Program-made: the position numbers and the translations under genes | Assembly: GCA_003554025.1 (NCBI GenBank) | Contig: PWFC01000083.1 | Coordinates: 1-64,000, forward strand | Length of the DNA stretch: 64,000 nucleotides | Reading direction: 5' to 3' | From: Mollicutes bacterium | GTDB taxonomy: Bacteria; Bacillota_I; Bacilli_A; Izemoplasmatales; Izemoplasmataceae | Part shown: positions 15,917 through 24,185 of the stretch, piece by piece | Numbering within the stretch: the first letter of the stretch is position 1 | How the letters are laid out: every line of letters begins with the position of its first letter | The notes under the pieces: generated by a model | Databases searched by the model: none | Told to the model about the DNA's origin: nothing | Seen by the model: only the letters and a program-made list of their open reading frames with translations

Positions 15917-16384
15917 ATGAAGATTTTGCGAAAGAACGGGGAGAAACTATTGTTTGTTTTCGCGGTAGCGGTAGCGTTGATGTTGCTTATGCCCGTTTTG
16001 GCGTACGAAGGTTTGGAGTATGCCGGGTATGAGGTTCTCATCGGCAAAAAGTTGGTCGACATCGCCCCTTTCGGACTCGGTACGGTCGCAAGCGCAAAAC
16101 TGCCGTTTTCTTTCACCGCTTTGTTGGGGTTTGGCGCCCCGTTGGCGGCAGGGATTCTCGCTTTGGCATCTAAACGCTTTTTAATGATTTCCGCTTTTTT
16201 GCTCATCGTCGGCTTCGTCTTTCTCTTTCGGTTGCCGGATGCCACACAAATTGTGTATACGATTGCCGGAAACGAATACACTACGGACATAAATTGGGAG
16301 AAAGATTTTGGTTTGCTCGCCGCGTTGATGTTGAATGGTCTGGCGTTTTTTGTGAACCTGCTTTTGCTAGTGGTCAAAAAATGA
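15917..16384 (+). CDS. Hypothetical membrane protein, four TM segments
   Basis: This 155-residue protein is not recognised. Hydrophobic segments lie at about 10-30, 62-82, 85-105 and 134-152. A hydrophilic stretch between the third and fourth (NEYTTDINWEKDF) would face one side of the membrane. GAGGAGG lies nine bases upstream and TACAAT further up. It is followed by a small GlsB/YeaQ-type protein, and a shared terminator suggests a two-gene unit. The function cannot be inferred. Confidence 0.75.
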   Translation: MKILRKNGEKLLFVFAVAVALMLLMPVLAYEGLEYAGYEVLIGKKLVDIAPFGLGTVASAKLPFSFTALLGFGAPLAAGILALASKRFLMISAFLLIVGFVFLFRLPDATQIVYTIAGNEYTTDINWEKDFGLLAALMLNGLAFFVNLLLLVVKK

Positions 16385-16422
16385 CGAGTTTTTTTCGGTA
16401 AAAACTTAAATGGGAGGATAAC

Positions 16423-16662
16423 ATGAACATCATTTTATGGATTGTATTCGGCGGAATTGTCGGATGGGTTGCGAGTATAATCATGAAAACAAGACGCCGC
16501 GGCCTTGTGCGAAACATAGTCATCGGTTTGATCGGCGCTTTGCTTGGCGGATTCTTGGGATCGTTTTTTGGCATCGGTTCGGTGGAGACGTTTACTTGGG
16601 AAGGATTCTTCACCGCCCTTGTTGGCGCCGTTGTTTTGATTTGGATGTTGAAAAGACTGTAG
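16423..16662 (+). CDS. GlsB/YeaQ/YmgE (transglycosylase-associated) small membrane protein
   Basis: This 79-residue protein has three short hydrophobic segments with glycine-rich motifs typical of the family (WIVFGGIVGWVASIIM, LIGALLGGFLGSFFGIG and LVGAVVLIWMLKRL). Members are general-stress membrane proteins of unclear mechanism. The ribosome site GGGAGG is six bases upstream, and an intrinsic terminator follows. Confidence 0.85.
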   Translation: MNIILWIVFGGIVGWVASIIMKTRRRGLVRNIVIGLIGALLGGFLGSFFGIGSVETFTWEGFFTALVGAVVLIWMLKRL

Positions 16663-16691
16663 AAGCACCAGATGCGCCAATTGGTTTACGC

Positions 16692-16728
16692 AAAACTCTT
16701 TTCGGTCCTACCGGAGAGAGTTTTTTCT
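16692..16728 (+). terminator. Intrinsic terminator
   Basis: The stem AACTCTTTTCGGT/ACCGGAGAGAGTT (two G-U pairs) with a three-base loop ends in six T residues, after the YeaQ-like gene. Confidence 0.8.
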
Positions 16729-16842
16729 TAAAAGCGTAGAAGATTCTTGGCGTTTTTGTGTGTAAAGGGAAAATGCGCTTAACTTTGTCTTAACGTTTCT
16801 TGTTGTATAATGGACATGCACCGTTTTATAGGAGGTTTGTGT

Positions 16843-17496
16843 GTGAAACTGTTGATTGTCGAAGACGAAGACGCGCTTCGAAAGGCGCTTGTCAAAGGGT
16901 TTGAGAAGTCCGGCTATGCGGTGGATGCCGCAGAGGACGGACACACAGCGATCGATCGTTTTTTCGACGCGCATTACGATGCGATTGTACTTGATTTGAA
17001 TCTGCCGGGAAAAGACGGGATTGATGTTTTGCGTGAAATCCGCAAAGAGGACGAACGCATCAATGTATTGATTTTGTCGGCCCGAGGAGAGGTGGAGGAC
17101 AAGATATCCGGGCTGGATTTGGGCGCGAACGATTACCTTGCCAAACCGTTCAGCTTTAAAGAATTGCACGCTAGGGTGCGCGCGCTTACAAGACGCGATT
17201 ATTCGGACAAAGGGAACGTCATCGAAAGCGGTCCTGTCGTTTTGGACATGGCCTTAAAACAGGTTCGCTATAAGGAGCGACGCGTGAGCTTGACGAAAAA
17301 GGAATACGGCATACTGGAATATCTGATGCTCAACCGCGGAAAAATCGTACGCGGCGAGGATTTGATCGAGCATGTTTGGAGCAGCGATGTGGATTCTTTC
17401 ACAAACGCGTTCAAGGTGCATTTGACTTCTCTTAGAAAGAAGCTGCCGAAAGATTTTATCCAAACGGTACGAGGTGAAGGATATTATGTGGAATAA
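16843..17496 (+). CDS. OmpR/PhoB-family response regulator
   Basis: This 217-residue regulator has a receiver domain (residues 1-115) with the acidic pair near residues 7-9, phospho-acceptor Asp51 (IVLDLNLPGKDG) and Lys near 101 in DYLAKPF. A winged-helix DNA-binding domain follows (about 125-215, ending FIQTVRGEGYYVE). The GTG at 16843 is chosen because AGGAGG sits eight bases upstream and the protein then starts MKLLIVEDED. An in-frame ATG at 16810 would put the ribosome site inside the gene. It overlaps the histidine kinase gene by 11 bases. Targets and signal are unknown. Confidence 0.93.
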   Translation: MKLLIVEDEDALRKALVKGFEKSGYAVDAAEDGHTAIDRFFDAHYDAIVLDLNLPGKDGIDVLREIRKEDERINVLILSARGEVEDKISGLDLGANDYLAKPFSFKELHARVRALTRRDYSDKGNVIESGPVVLDMALKQVRYKERRVSLTKKEYGILEYLMLNRGKIVRGEDLIEHVWSSDVDSFTNAFKVHLTSLRKKLPKDFIQTVRGEGYYVE

Positions 17497-18565
17497 TATG
17501 AGCTTGCAAACAAGAGTCGCTTTGATGAGCGGTCTTTCTTTCTTGGCGCTGAGCGTCCTGCTTGCATTCGCGCTTATCTACCGCGCGGAAAGCATGTTTT
17601 CCTACGAAGCCTTTATGGACGCTACGGGCTTAGAGGCGACCACCGCACAAAACGAGCACATTCGCGTGTTTTTTTCCGAAACGTCGACGGCGTATCTTGT
17701 CCAAAGCGCTTTGATTGTGGCGTTCTTTGTGCTGGCCGGAGCCTTTGCCTTATGGTTTTTAAGCCGAAGGATGATGCTTCCAATCAGTCGCTTGGCCGAC
17801 GTTGTCGAAGATATTGACGCGGACAATCTTCCTGAAAAAATCGACCTTCCTTATGACAACGTTGAAATCGTGCGGTTGGAAAACGCGTTTAACGATATGC
17901 TTTTCCAAATCGACACCACCATGGAAGGGCAAAAACGTTTTGTGGAAAACGCAGCGCATGAGTTGAAGACTCCGATTGCTTCGATGATGACCAATTTGGA
18001 AGTGTTGGAGATGGAAGACGACCCCGACAAAGAAGATTATGAAGAAGTTTTCCAGACCGTAAAAGACAGCGCGAACCGGATGCACAAACTTGTGAAAGAT
18101 CTTTTGACGATGACGCAATTGGCGCAAAGAGAACATGAATCGTTTCGTTTTTCGGATTTGACGCTGATCACGGAAGAAGTCGAAAAAATGATGCACGAAA
18201 AAGCCATCGAATTGGATAGACAAGGCGACACCACCATCGAAGGGAGCCGTCCTCTTATGGAACGCGCTTTGCAAAACCTTGTGCACAACGCGATTCGATA
18301 CAACCATCATGGTGGGACTTTGCGGATATCGGCCGACGATGAGAGAATCACAATCTCCGATACGGGGCCGGGGATTCCGCCCGATAAATTGAAGCGTATT
18401 TTCGAACCGTTTTATTGCGTCGACCCTTCACGCTCTCGAGAATTAGGAGGCAGCGGGTTGGGCCTTTCCATCGTCAAACAAATCCTCACTCAGCACGGAA
18501 TGGATGTGCGTGTAGCCAGCGAGGAAGGCAAAGGCACGACATTTACCGTCATTTTGAACGCTTAA
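17486..18565 (+). CDS. Sensor histidine kinase
   Basis: This 359-residue kinase has TM1 (about 11-31), a short extracytoplasmic loop of about 40 residues, TM2 (about 72-93) and a HAMP linker (about 94-146). The HisKA domain has phospho-His158 in ENAAHELKTP. The HATPase_c domain has the N box (LVHNAIRYNHHGG), G1 (ISDTGPGIP), F (FEPFYCVD) and G2 (GGSGLGLSIV) boxes. The small sensor loop suggests membrane or envelope sensing. The start lies within the 3' end of the regulator gene; a later ATG at 17498 is possible. A lipoprotein and MBOAT/DHHW genes follow and could be controlled by the pair. Confidence 0.92.
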   Translation: MWNNMSLQTRVALMSGLSFLALSVLLAFALIYRAESMFSYEAFMDATGLEATTAQNEHIRVFFSETSTAYLVQSALIVAFFVLAGAFALWFLSRRMMLPISRLADVVEDIDADNLPEKIDLPYDNVEIVRLENAFNDMLFQIDTTMEGQKRFVENAAHELKTPIASMMTNLEVLEMEDDPDKEDYEEVFQTVKDSANRMHKLVKDLLTMTQLAQREHESFRFSDLTLITEEVEKMMHEKAIELDRQGDTTIEGSRPLMERALQNLVHNAIRYNHHGGTLRISADDERITISDTGPGIPPDKLKRIFEPFYCVDPSRSRELGGSGLGLSIVKQILTQHGMDVRVASEEGKGTTFTVILNA

Positions 18566-18574
18566 CCGAATCTT

Positions 18575-18618
18575 AACCTCCTGTTTGTTATCATCGAAGC
18601 TGCAAATGGGAGGTTTTT
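18575..18618 (+). terminator. Possible terminator after the two-component genes
   Basis: AACCTCC and GGAGGTT form a 7-bp stem over a long loop, followed by T residues. It is modest, so partial termination is likely. Confidence 0.4.
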
Positions 18619-18654
18619 CCTTTGCAAAAATTCATCGAACAGGAGTGTTTTACC

Positions 18655-19155
18655 ATGAAAAAATTGCTTGCATTTGGAGTAGCGGCCTTGCTTGTTTTCA
18701 CGCTTGCGGGCTGTGGCGCACCGGAGAACCGAATTTTGGAGGACGATCTTGAGACGGTTTTGGAAGACATATACGATTATGACGGTCTAAGCGAAGATGC
18801 GCAATCGTTTGTGTCCGGATTGGCGGTTGAGGAAGTGAGCGCCGACGAAGCGGAATTTCACTTGGGCAAAGACGGCTTGGATTTCGACCGTGCCATCGCT
18901 TCCGTGCCTTCCCTAGGTACTTCACCATTTGAATTGACCCTTGTCCGTACCGAGCGAGGACAGGACGTCGAAGCGCTCAAAAATGAAATAAACGACAGCA
19001 TCGACCCTTGGAAATGGGTCAGCTTCGGCGTGGAGGATGAGAACGTCGTGGTGGACAACATCGGCGATGTGGTCGTCATCATCATGAGCGACAATTACGC
19101 GCACGAGCTTCACGAAGCGTTTCTTGATCTTGAACCGGAAGATCCCCAAGACTAA
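18655..19155 (+). CDS. Lipoprotein, DUF4358-like, in O-acylation cluster
   Basis: This 166-residue protein has a lipoprotein signal (MKKLLAFGVAALLVFTLAGC, lipidated Cys20) followed by an acidic domain of about 140 residues. The arrangement (ELTLVRTERGQDVEALKNEINDS followed by a VVVIIMSDNYAHELHEAF end) resembles the DUF4358 lipoproteins found with MBOAT acyltransferases in Bacillota, a tentative match from memory. The start at 18655 has GGAGTG upstream. It is followed after 19 bases by the MBOAT gene. A role as extracytoplasmic partner of O-acylation is inferred from position only. Confidence 0.75.
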   Translation: MKKLLAFGVAALLVFTLAGCGAPENRILEDDLETVLEDIYDYDGLSEDAQSFVSGLAVEEVSADEAEFHLGKDGLDFDRAIASVPSLGTSPFELTLVRTERGQDVEALKNEINDSIDPWKWVSFGVEDENVVVDNIGDVVVIIMSDNYAHELHEAFLDLEPEDPQD

Positions 19156-19174
19156 GACAAAGTAGGCGAGCATC

Positions 19175-20578
19175 ATGCTGTTTTCTAGTGTGAACTTTCT
19201 TTATTATTTCCTTCCCTTGCTGTTGCTTGTTTATTTTAGCGTTCCCAGCAAATGGAAAAACTTGGTTTTGTTCCTCTTCAGCTTGGGTTTTTACTATTAC
19301 GGCGAACCGATTTATACGCTTTTGCTGCTGATGTCTTCGGTTTCCGGCTACGTTCACGGATTGCTGATTGAACGTTGCCGGAACACCCGGTTCGCCACCG
19401 TCCCTTTGGTTTCCTCGATCGTGGTCGGTCTTGGCGCACTAATCTTTTTCAAGTATTCGGATTTCTTTTTGGAAAACGTCAACCGGCTGTTTGATTTTGA
19501 GCTGGGGTTGTTGGGCGTTGTTCTGCCGATTGGCATAAGCTTTTACACGTTTCAGGTGCTTTCTTACACAATTGACGTTTACCGGGGGAAGGTAAGCGTA
19601 CAGCGCAATATGCTGGATTTTATGACGTATGTCGCTTTGTTTCCGCAATTGATTGCCGGTCCGATTGTCCGTTATGAGACGATTGAGAACCAGTTGAAAG
19701 AACGAAAACATAGCGTTGAAGACGCTTATGTGGGCGTCAAAAGGTTTATGGTCGGTTTGGGCAAAAAGGTGTTGATTGCCGATACGCTTGCGGAAGTCGG
19801 CATGCATTTTGACTCCGCTCACGAGGCTTCTGTACTTTTTTATTGGCTTGCGGCCATAACGTTTACTTTGCAAATCTACTACGATTTTTCCGGGTACAGC
19901 GACATGGCAATTGGGCTGGGCCGAATATTCGGCTTTCGCTTCCTTGAGAACTTCAACTACCCCTATATCGCCAAAAGCGTAAGTGAGTTTTGGCGACGCT
20001 GGCACATTTCTTTGGGCGAGTGGTTCAGACGCTATGTTTACATCCCCATGGGCGGCAACCGTGTCAACGTGTTGCGTCTTGTGAGAAACTTGCTTATTGT
20101 TTGGTTTTTGACCGGTTTTTGGCACGGAGCCGCATGGAACTTTGTGGTTTGGGGGCTGATGTATGGCGTGTTGCTCATCGTGGAGAAACTAGTGATCAAA
20201 GACAGGATGGAATCCGTACCGGTCGTTTTGCGTCATGCGTATGTGATGTTTGTGGTCGTCATCGGTTTCGTCTTGTTTAATGCGGGCAGTTTTCAAGAGG
20301 GTTTCAACAACATTTTGGGCATGTTCGCCTTTCGCGAGGCGCCGCTTGTGAACACCGAATCTCTATATTATTTGAGGAGCTACGCAGTGGTGATTGTCTT
20401 GGGCGTGTTCGGTTCGACGCCATTGTTGAAAGGAACGCTGAAATGTTTGCGTAAACATCCCTTCGCGAGACGAAGTTTGGCCGTTTTGGAACCGGCTGTG
20501 ATTGTTATCTTGCTTCTTATGGTTACGGGCAATCTTGTGGATGGAACGTTCAACCCGTTTATATATTTCCGCTTCTGA
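19175..20578 (+). CDS. MBOAT family O-acyltransferase (AlgI/DltB-like)
   Basis: This 467-residue polytopic protein has MBOAT hallmarks: the SVSEFWRRWHISLGEWFRRYVYIPMGGNR region (residues about 267-295, within which RWHISL is the conserved core) and the catalytic-His segment FWHGAAWNFVVWGLMYG (near 317-333). It should move an acyl group, usually acetyl, across the membrane to a surface polymer. It is downstream of a lipoprotein and followed after 16 bases by a DHHW/AlgJ-like gene, the usual partner. The target polymer (wall, capsule or lipid glycan) is unknown. Confidence 0.92.
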   Translation: MLFSSVNFLYYFLPLLLLVYFSVPSKWKNLVLFLFSLGFYYYGEPIYTLLLLMSSVSGYVHGLLIERCRNTRFATVPLVSSIVVGLGALIFFKYSDFFLENVNRLFDFELGLLGVVLPIGISFYTFQVLSYTIDVYRGKVSVQRNMLDFMTYVALFPQLIAGPIVRYETIENQLKERKHSVEDAYVGVKRFMVGLGKKVLIADTLAEVGMHFDSAHEASVLFYWLAAITFTLQIYYDFSGYSDMAIGLGRIFGFRFLENFNYPYIAKSVSEFWRRWHISLGEWFRRYVYIPMGGNRVNVLRLVRNLLIVWFLTGFWHGAAWNFVVWGLMYGVLLIVEKLVIKDRMESVPVVLRHAYVMFVVVIGFVLFNAGSFQEGFNNILGMFAFREAPLVNTESLYYLRSYAVVIVLGVFGSTPLLKGTLKCLRKHPFARRSLAVLEPAVIVILLLMVTGNLVDGTFNPFIYFRF

Positions 20579-20594
20579 TGAAAGGAGAAGCTGT

Positions 20595-21692
20595 ATGTTC
20601 GCACGTATCAAACATTTGTCCGTTTTGATAGTATTTGCCACTGCATTGTTTTTGGGAATGGTCTTAAACCTCGTTTCCGCCGATCAAGAGTATTCGGAAG
20701 ACGAAAGAAGAAGGTTGAAACAATTCCCTGTTCCTTCGTTTGAAAACATCACAGACGGAGAGTACTTCCAATCGCTTGAAGCGTACTCTTTGGACCAATT
20801 TCCCTACCGCGAAGCGTTTCGGAGTGTCAACGCCATGACCAGGCTGAAGCTCTTCAACCAGACGGATGTGAACGGCTTGTACATCATTGAGGAAAGCGTG
20901 TACCGCATGCGCTATCCTTTGAACGAGTCTTCCATCGACCATGCGGGCAGCTTGATTTCTTCGATCTATGCGGATTATCTTCAAGGCATGGACGTGCATT
21001 TCAGCATCGTTCCCGATAAAAATTACTTTGTCGCCGAAGAACACGGCTACCCGCACATGGATTATGGCGCGCTTGAGACTACCTTGCAAGATGCGTTGAA
21101 AAATATGTCCTATATTCCACTTTTTGACAAGTTGGACATTGACGATTATTACCGCACCGACCATCACTGGCGTCAGGAACGCGTTGTGGATGTTGCGGAG
21201 TACTTTTTGGAGTCGCTCGATAGAGAATATCCCAAACAAAACCCTTATGAATTTCACAACCATTCTCCGTTTAGGGGTTCGTATTACGGGCATGTGGCCA
21301 TGCCGTTAGAGCCGGATACCTTGACGTATTTGACAAACGACACGATTGCGCGCTCTTATGCGCGCAATCCCGTCGACGATACAATCCGCCACGTGTATCA
21401 AAAAAGCGCATTAAAGGGAGTCGACTCATACGATGTATTTTTAGGCGGCGCCCATCCGTTTACCGAACTGATCGATCCAAAGTCCGATTCGGATGAAGAG
21501 CTGATTTTGTTTGGCGACTCCTACGCCAACAGCCTTGCGCCGCTTTTGCTTGAGGGGTATTCCAAAATCACATTTGTGGATTTGAGGCATGTCTCACCGA
21601 ACATCTTGGACCAATACATTGACTTTTCCGACCAAGACGTGCTGTTTTTGTATTCGACCAGTATCTTGAACGATAGCTGGATGTTGGATTGA
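20595..21692 (+). CDS. DHHW (AlgJ/AlgX-like) family protein
   Basis: This 365-residue protein has an N-terminal membrane anchor (about residues 7-27) and a large extracytoplasmic domain. The motif DYYRTDHHWRQE (near residues 178-189) is the DHHW family signature. ELILFGDSYANSLAPLL (near 310-326) is an SGNH-hydrolase-like GDS block with candidate nucleophile Ser. It probably completes O-acetyl transfer outside the membrane after the MBOAT step. The start at 20595 has AAAGGAGAAG upstream; the longer frame overlaps the MBOAT 3' end without a ribosome site. A perfect palindromic terminator follows. Confidence 0.88.
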   Translation: MFARIKHLSVLIVFATALFLGMVLNLVSADQEYSEDERRRLKQFPVPSFENITDGEYFQSLEAYSLDQFPYREAFRSVNAMTRLKLFNQTDVNGLYIIEESVYRMRYPLNESSIDHAGSLISSIYADYLQGMDVHFSIVPDKNYFVAEEHGYPHMDYGALETTLQDALKNMSYIPLFDKLDIDDYYRTDHHWRQERVVDVAEYFLESLDREYPKQNPYEFHNHSPFRGSYYGHVAMPLEPDTLTYLTNDTIARSYARNPVDDTIRHVYQKSALKGVDSYDVFLGGAHPFTELIDPKSDSDEELILFGDSYANSLAPLLLEGYSKITFVDLRHVSPNILDQYIDFSDQDVLFLYSTSILNDSWMLD

Positions 21693-21705
21693 ATCGAAAG
21701 CCATC

Positions 21706-21733
21706 AAAAAGCCGCCAAATTTGGCGGCTTTTT
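21706..21733. terminator. Bidirectional terminator between convergent units
   Basis: A 28-base palindrome (A5-GCCGCCAAATTTGGCGGC-T5) lies between the DHHW gene and the leftward N-formylglutamate amidohydrolase-like gene and can serve both. Confidence 0.9.
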
Positions 21734-22566
21734 CATGGGATAATCGGTTTTTTGAGGGGTTTCTCGGTATGGAGTGCGGTTGAATAAAGCGGGTTTTCGA
21801 AGGCGATGTTCGAAAGGCAGTGAAAGAGTTTCCCTTTCAAAGCGTCGAGTTTTCTTCGTTCCGTCGCTGTGGGTTGGACCGGCTTTGCCTTGCGGTCGGG
21901 TTCATATAGTTTTCGATTGATTTCCAACTGGAACCAGGGGATGTTGCGGAGGCCGCCCATGGTTTTGATGATTTGTCCGCCTTGAAAAGGCGCATTTAAA
22001 AGCACTGTGTCTTTGCCGAAGGACTCTTCCAAAATCTCTTTGAAATCAACAAGCAGTTCAGCCGGGCAGGAGAGAGGTTCGCCTTCGTATTCTCCTGAAG
22101 CGTTGCCTCGGTTTGAGAGGCAAAAAAGCGGCCTTTTCAAAGCGTTTTTGTCAAAGGGGTCCGAAGGAAGCATGCTGTGGCAATCGATGCCGATTTTGAC
22201 ATTTTGATCGTTTGTCGCATGATGAAGCTTGTCGTAATAGGGGTCGTAGTAAGTTTGCAGAAGGTGTTTCAAGGCATCGCCATGCGGGAAAGTTTTCCAG
22301 ACCGGGTTTAGGCGTAGGGTAATTTGTTTGACGACTCCATCGGGACGGAAGTCGGATTTGTCCCGGTTGAGGTCGACGATTAGCCTAGGGATGTCGGCGG
22401 CGACGGTGTGGGCGATGAAGTCCCCGAAATCGAAAAGGTAGCGCGTCCACAAGTCGCCGTCTGTCAAAGTTTCTTGAAGAGACGGCAAATAGGAATCGGT
22501 CAGCTCCTTTGGCACGTGCATGCCGCCGTGCGGGATGGAGAGAATGAGCGGGAGAGGTTTTCCCAT
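21733..22566 (-). CDS. N-formylglutamate amidohydrolase (FGase) family enzyme
   Basis: This 277-residue protein carries the FGase zinc-hydrolase pattern from end to end. It has LILSIPHGGMHVP (first His), PRLIVDLNRDKSD, the IGIDCHSM metal motif, NAPFQGGQIIKTMGG and the late WFQLEINRKLY. All expected motifs are present, so the enzyme is probably active. The family hydrolyses N-formylglutamate and relatives and shares a fold clan with gamma-PGA hydrolases. It is the last gene of a leftward operon, four bases after a GGT-like gene, whose first gene is an ATP-grasp/M20 fusion. No histidine-degradation genes are nearby. A gamma-glutamyl or other acyl-amino-acid substrate is therefore more likely than the Hut pathway, by inference. 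Confidence 0.87.
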   Translation of the reverse strand: MGKPLPLILSIPHGGMHVPKELTDSYLPSLQETLTDGDLWTRYLFDFGDFIAHTVAADIPRLIVDLNRDKSDFRPDGVVKQITLRLNPVWKTFPHGDALKHLLQTYYDPYYDKLHHATNDQNVKIGIDCHSMLPSDPFDKNALKRPLFCLSNRGNASGEYEGEPLSCPAELLVDFKEILEESFGKDTVLLNAPFQGGQIIKTMGGLRNIPWFQLEINRKLYEPDRKAKPVQPTATERRKLDALKGKLFHCLSNIAFENPLYSTALHTEKPLKKPIIP

Positions 22567-22570
22567 GGTT

Positions 22571-24175
22571 TCACCTCGGTCCTGCCGCCGAGCCGTCCCT
22601 TCGGGGGTCGGCCACGCCGGTGTGGGTTTTGCGATTCACGCTTCTAGGCAGTTCGATCGCTTGGACGCAGCCTAGATAGAAACTGTAGGCGCCTCTTTTT
22701 TTAAGGGAAAACCCCGTTTCGGAGAATACGCCGGAGATTCTTGTGTCATAACGGGGCCACTCAAGCTGGAGTTGTTTTTTCTCGGTGGTGTGGAACCTCG
22801 GGGCGGCGATGGCTTGGTCCAAAGGTTCGCCCATGTCCAGATAACGGATGAGAACTTGTGTTAGCGTGGTGGAAATCCGTTCGCTTCCCGGACTGCCAAG
22901 CACGAGTATCGGACGTTTCCGATAGGTGATGATTGTAGGGGCGACGCTGCTCCATGGCCGGTTGCGGGGAAGAAGATAATACGGATGGGTTTTGTCTTTG
23001 TATTCGTAAGCGCTCATGTAATTGTTGTAGAAGAATCCTAAGTTTTTGGCGGTTCTTTTGGCGCCGAAGACTCGTTCGATCGACTGGGTGATGGCGACGA
23101 TGTTCCCGAATCTGTCGCTAATGGAAAAATGCGTCGTTTCCCCTGTGGCTTTTATTTTGGGTGGCGCTTGCGACACAGTATGGAAGCCGACGATTCGTTC
23201 GATGGTCTCTTTGATGTTTTGTGAGTGGGCTTTGTCGGTCATTTTCTTGTCGACTTGCTGGAAGTAGAGGTCGGGGTTTTGCGGCATTCTTTTTCGGTCT
23301 CTTAGCGTCAGTTGGAACGCTAGGGCCATAATGAGATTCCCCAAAGCTTTGTTTGGATCGATGGTTTCCGGCGGGAATTGTTCTAAGATGTTCAAAAGTT
23401 GCACTAGCACTCTCCCCGCGCCGGGAGGCGGGAAGGTGATCACATCGTATTTTCGATAACTTCCCTCTAAGGGCGACCGTTCGATGGGAATGGGGATTTG
23501 GGAAAAATCCTCGCTTCTCAACCAGCCGTTTCGCTCCACCATGTCGTTCACAATCGTTTCTGCGATTTCTCCTATGTAAAAATCCTTCCAGCCGTTTTGT
23601 GCAAGGAGCCTCATGCAATGTGCGAGTTCTTTTTGCACAAGCGTGTCTCCCGGTTGCAAGGGGATGTCGTTTGAAAAAAAGTTGCTACGTATTTGTTCGT
23701 CCATTTTCAATTCTTTTTGGTTTTTTTCAATGGCGCTATGAATCAGGGGAGTGATTTTTACGCCCTCTTCGGCCAGTTGGATGGCCGGTTTTAGAAGAAC
23801 TTCAAGCGGCAAGGAACCATACGTGTCGCGCAAATATCCATAGAAGGCTACGCTCGAGGGAAGCGTCGTTGCGCTTAATCCGACCATCATCGGGGTTTTT
23901 GGAACCTTTGAGGGTTGATAGTGGTAGGGCGCGAAGGAAGAGCCGTCCAAGACGAAATAGCGTTTTTCTTCCGCAAGGTATATTAGCGCCATTGATTGCC
24001 CTCCGATTCCCGAAGCCTGAGGCTCGCTGACGCCTAGTGCATAAGAAACCGCGACCGCGGCGTCGAATGCGTTTCCGCCCGCATCGAGAATTTGGGCGCC
24101 GATTTCGGATGCACAAGCAGAAGCGCTTGCGACCATTCCGTTTTTGCTGGAATGGGAGGGGGAGTTTCGTTCCAT
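22571..24175 (-). CDS. Gamma-glutamyltransferase-like Ntn-hydrolase, cytosolic, atypical substrate site
   Basis: This 534-residue protein has the GGT fold. GMVASASACASEIGAQILDAGGNAFDAAVA (residues 13-42) is followed by the processing site GETTHFS with predicted nucleophile Thr347. The large subunit would be residues 1-346, and GSPGSERI lies near the oxyanion region. Two features are odd. There is no signal peptide, although many GGTs are secreted. The conserved D-x-R-E-x-A-P loop, whose Arg binds the gamma-glutamyl alpha-carboxylate, reads DGSSFAP (residues 77-83), so the Arg is a Ser. Either it is an acylase-like relative with another substrate, or the carboxylate is held differently. The start at 24175 has AAGGAG upstream. 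It sits 10 bases after the ATP-grasp/M20 gene. Confidence 0.88.
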   Translation of the reverse strand: MERNSPSHSSKNGMVASASACASEIGAQILDAGGNAFDAAVAVSYALGVSEPQASGIGGQSMALIYLAEEKRYFVLDGSSFAPYHYQPSKVPKTPMMVGLSATTLPSSVAFYGYLRDTYGSLPLEVLLKPAIQLAEEGVKITPLIHSAIEKNQKELKMDEQIRSNFFSNDIPLQPGDTLVQKELAHCMRLLAQNGWKDFYIGEIAETIVNDMVERNGWLRSEDFSQIPIPIERSPLEGSYRKYDVITFPPPGAGRVLVQLLNILEQFPPETIDPNKALGNLIMALAFQLTLRDRKRMPQNPDLYFQQVDKKMTDKAHSQNIKETIERIVGFHTVSQAPPKIKATGETTHFSISDRFGNIVAITQSIERVFGAKRTAKNLGFFYNNYMSAYEYKDKTHPYYLLPRNRPWSSVAPTIITYRKRPILVLGSPGSERISTTLTQVLIRYLDMGEPLDQAIAAPRFHTTEKKQLQLEWPRYDTRISGVFSETGFSLKKRGAYSFYLGCVQAIELPRSVNRKTHTGVADPRRDGSAAGPR

Positions 24176-24185
24176 CGTTTTCTCC

